Source: an uncultured bacterium (GTDB lineage: Bacteria; Bacteroidota; Bacteroidia; Chitinophagales; Chitinophagaceae). Taken from it: 8,729 nucleotides of DNA. Of the stretch, positions 7,355 to 8,729 are shown piece after piece. The notes below the pieces were generated by a model. It did no database searches and had not been told where the DNA came from. It worked only from the letters and a program-made list of their open reading frames with translations. Location: positions 1 through 8,729 of the forward strand of contig CAJBPC010000061.1 of the NCBI GenBank assembly GCA_903957405.1, read 5' to 3'. A program made the translations under genes and the position numbers. Positions within the stretch are counted from its first letter, which is position 1, and every line of letters begins with the position of its first letter.

Positions 7355-8729
7355 ATGTACATACTCGGACTAAATGCATTCCACGCGGACTCTTCAGCCG
7401 CGATCTTCAAAGACGGCATCATGATCGCCGCGACCGAAGAGGAGCGCTTCACACGTGTCAAGCATTGGGCAGGCTTCCCCACACAAGCCATTTCATTCTG
7501 CCTTCGTGAGGCGGGTATCTCCCTGGACCAGGTCGATCATATCACCATCGGCCGTGATCCAAAGGCGAAATTCCTTAACAAGCTTAACTATCTGCGGAAG
7601 AACCCATCTCTGGTGTTTGGTGCTTTCAAACGGTTGAGGAACAGCCAGGAAGTCACCAGTCTTGAAAGGCTTTTTCTTCAGGTCGATCCCAATGCGGATG
7701 TAGCTTCAGTGCGGTCCAGGATCAGGAATATCGAACACCACCGAAGTCATCTCGGATCGGCATTCTTCGCATCACCATATGAGGAGGCGGCCTTGATTTC
7801 AATAGATGGGTCTGGTGATTTCACCACGACCATGATCGGTGTGGGTAGGGGCACAAAAATCGAGGTATTGGATAGTGTCGATGTGCCTGTCTCCATTGGT
7901 CTTTTTTATACGGCATTCACCCAGTACCTGGGATTCCCGCACTATGGCGACGAATACAAGGTCATGGGCTTGGCCCCATATGGTGAGCCAAAGTATGTTG
8001 ACAAGATCATGGAGATCATCCGATTTACATCCAACGGGCTTTATGACTGGGACAATCGTTATTTCGTACCTCCCTCCAAAGCGGGATTCGAATACGAGAA
8101 CAACATTCCTTCTGTTGGGAATCTCTACTCAGATTTCTTTGTCGGCAAATTCGGGATACCCAGGCAAAAAACGGAGCAGCTCACCCAATACCACAAAGAC
8201 CTTGCAAGCTCCGTACAAAGGGCAACGGAACAGATCATCATCCATCTCCTGAAGGAACTCAGGAAGCGGACGGGCATGAAGAATGTCTGCATTGCCGGTG
8301 GTGTCGCACAAAACTCCGTAGCCAATGGCAAGATGGCGGAACAGTCAGGATTCGAGGGGGTTTACATCCCATCGGCAGGGCATGATGCCGGAATATCCAT
8401 GGGCTCAGCCCTGTACCACTACCATCATGATCTCGGGCAGCCTCGAACCCCCGCCATCTTTTCCGCATATACCGGCGCGAGGTACTCCAACGAACAGATC
8501 GAAGAAATACTGAAGGGAAGGGGCATTGCATACAGGCGCCTTTCTGATGACGAATTATACGATGTCGTGACCGACAAGCTGATAGAACCCGGAGTGGTGG
8601 GCTGGTTCAATGGGAGGGCGGAGTTCGGACCGCGTGCGCTTGGCGGACGGTCGATCATCGCAGACCCACGGAATCCTAAAGCAAAGGATCTCCTCAATCT
8701 GAAGATCAAACGCAGGGAAAGTTTCAGAC
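7355..8729 (+). CDS. NodU/CmcH-family O-carbamoyltransferase (3' end outside window)
   Basis: The frame is open from ATG 7355 to the window edge (458 codons, no stop); relatives are usually about 550-620 residues. These enzymes activate carbamoyl phosphate with ATP to carbamoyl-adenylate in a Kae1-like domain, then transfer the carbamoyl group to a hydroxyl, often on a sugar. Kae1-like features: GLNAFHADSSAA (5-16), EEERFTR (28-34), the HxxxH metal site at H128/H132 in EHHRSH, SIDGSGD (149-155), GDEYKVMGLAPYG (198-210), GGVAQNSVANG (315-325) and SAGHDAG (340-346). By family analogy D151 and D344 would complete the metal site. The C-terminal carbamoyltransferase domain starts near 371 and contains GWFNGRAEFGPRALGGRSI (416-434). 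The ATG lies 18 bases after the preceding stop, behind a T-rich stretch (CAATTTTTTCC) without a Shine-Dalgarno. In this locus the substrate is probably a hydroxyl of the polysaccharide repeat unit or its precursor; that is inference. The family call is very firm. Confidence 0.93.
   Translation, partial: MYILGLNAFHADSSAAIFKDGIMIAATEEERFTRVKHWAGFPTQAISFCLREAGISLDQVDHITIGRDPKAKFLNKLNYLRKNPSLVFGAFKRLRNSQEVTSLERLFLQVDPNADVASVRSRIRNIEHHRSHLGSAFFASPYEEAALISIDGSGDFTTTMIGVGRGTKIEVLDSVDVPVSIGLFYTAFTQYLGFPHYGDEYKVMGLAPYGEPKYVDKIMEIIRFTSNGLYDWDNRYFVPPSKAGFEYENNIPSVGNLYSDFFVGKFGIPRQKTEQLTQYHKDLASSVQRATEQIIIHLLKELRKRTGMKNVCIAGGVAQNSVANGKMAEQSGFEGVYIPSAGHDAGISMGSALYHYHHDLGQPRTPAIFSAYTGARYSNEQIEEILKGRGIAYRRLSDDELYDVVTDKLIEPGVVGWFNGRAEFGPRALGGRSIIADPRNPKAKDLLNLKIKRRESFR

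Noticed and set aside
7455..8252. Plus-strand frames of 60 and 137 codons at 7455-7637 and 7839-8252
   Set aside because: They are out-of-frame shadows of the carbamoyltransferase, whose true frame has continuous family motifs from 7355 to the window end.
1..8729. CRISPR array, defence system, prophage or insertion sequence
   Set aside because: I saw no regularly spaced repeats, transposase or integrase motifs, terminal inverted repeats or nuclease domains; all coding content fits polysaccharide biosynthesis.

Overview
The window is one continuous stretch of a bacterial surface-polysaccharide (capsule, O-antigen or exopolysaccharide) biosynthesis locus. All recognisable genes lie on the + strand, tightly packed, and both ends are cut inside genes. 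There is no gap over 77 bases, and I see no RNA gene, insertion sequence, CRISPR array or clear terminator.

Layout: (1) 2-676, the C-terminal half of a GT4-type glycosyltransferase; (2) 754-1734, a CgeB/DUF3880-like glycosyltransferase; (3) 1731-3125, a multi-pass membrane protein resembling Wzy-type repeat-unit polymerases, starting on a TTG that overlaps the previous stop; (4) 3127-4989, an AsnB-family glutamine-dependent amidotransferase; (5) 4982-7336, one long frame encoding two complete, related GT4-type glycosyltransferases head to tail; (6) 7355-8729, a NodU/CmcH-family O-carbamoyltransferase whose C-terminus lies beyond the window. Gene 6 has no stop in the window and is easily missed by a search for closed frames.

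Together they suggest assembly of a repeat unit on a lipid carrier at the inner face of the membrane by four glycosyltransferase modules. Two nitrogen-adding enzymes may decorate it (amide from AsnB, carbamoyl ester from the NodU-like enzyme), and the membrane protein may polymerise it. No flippase, initiating sugar-phosphate transferase, chain-length regulator or sugar-nucleotide pathway gene is visible; these would be expected in the flanks.

Host: the starts lack convincing Shine-Dalgarno sequences, base composition looks balanced, and the paired glycosyltransferases have a sequence style (FKAGGPIRS, DRDL, APRGM, FHATDE, GENFGH) that I associate with Bacteroidota. A Bacteroidota host is a reasonable inference, not proven from this window.

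The most notable observation is at 6181-6212, where the two tandem glycosyltransferases are joined without a linker. Removing one T at 6191/6192 would give the first enzyme a typical GT4 tail (FSWSVANS) and a TGA overlapping the ATG of the second enzyme in a classic ATGA junction. The 'fusion' therefore looks like a single-base insertion joining two translationally coupled genes, or a sequence error. I found no convincing novel defence, mobile or regulatory system here.
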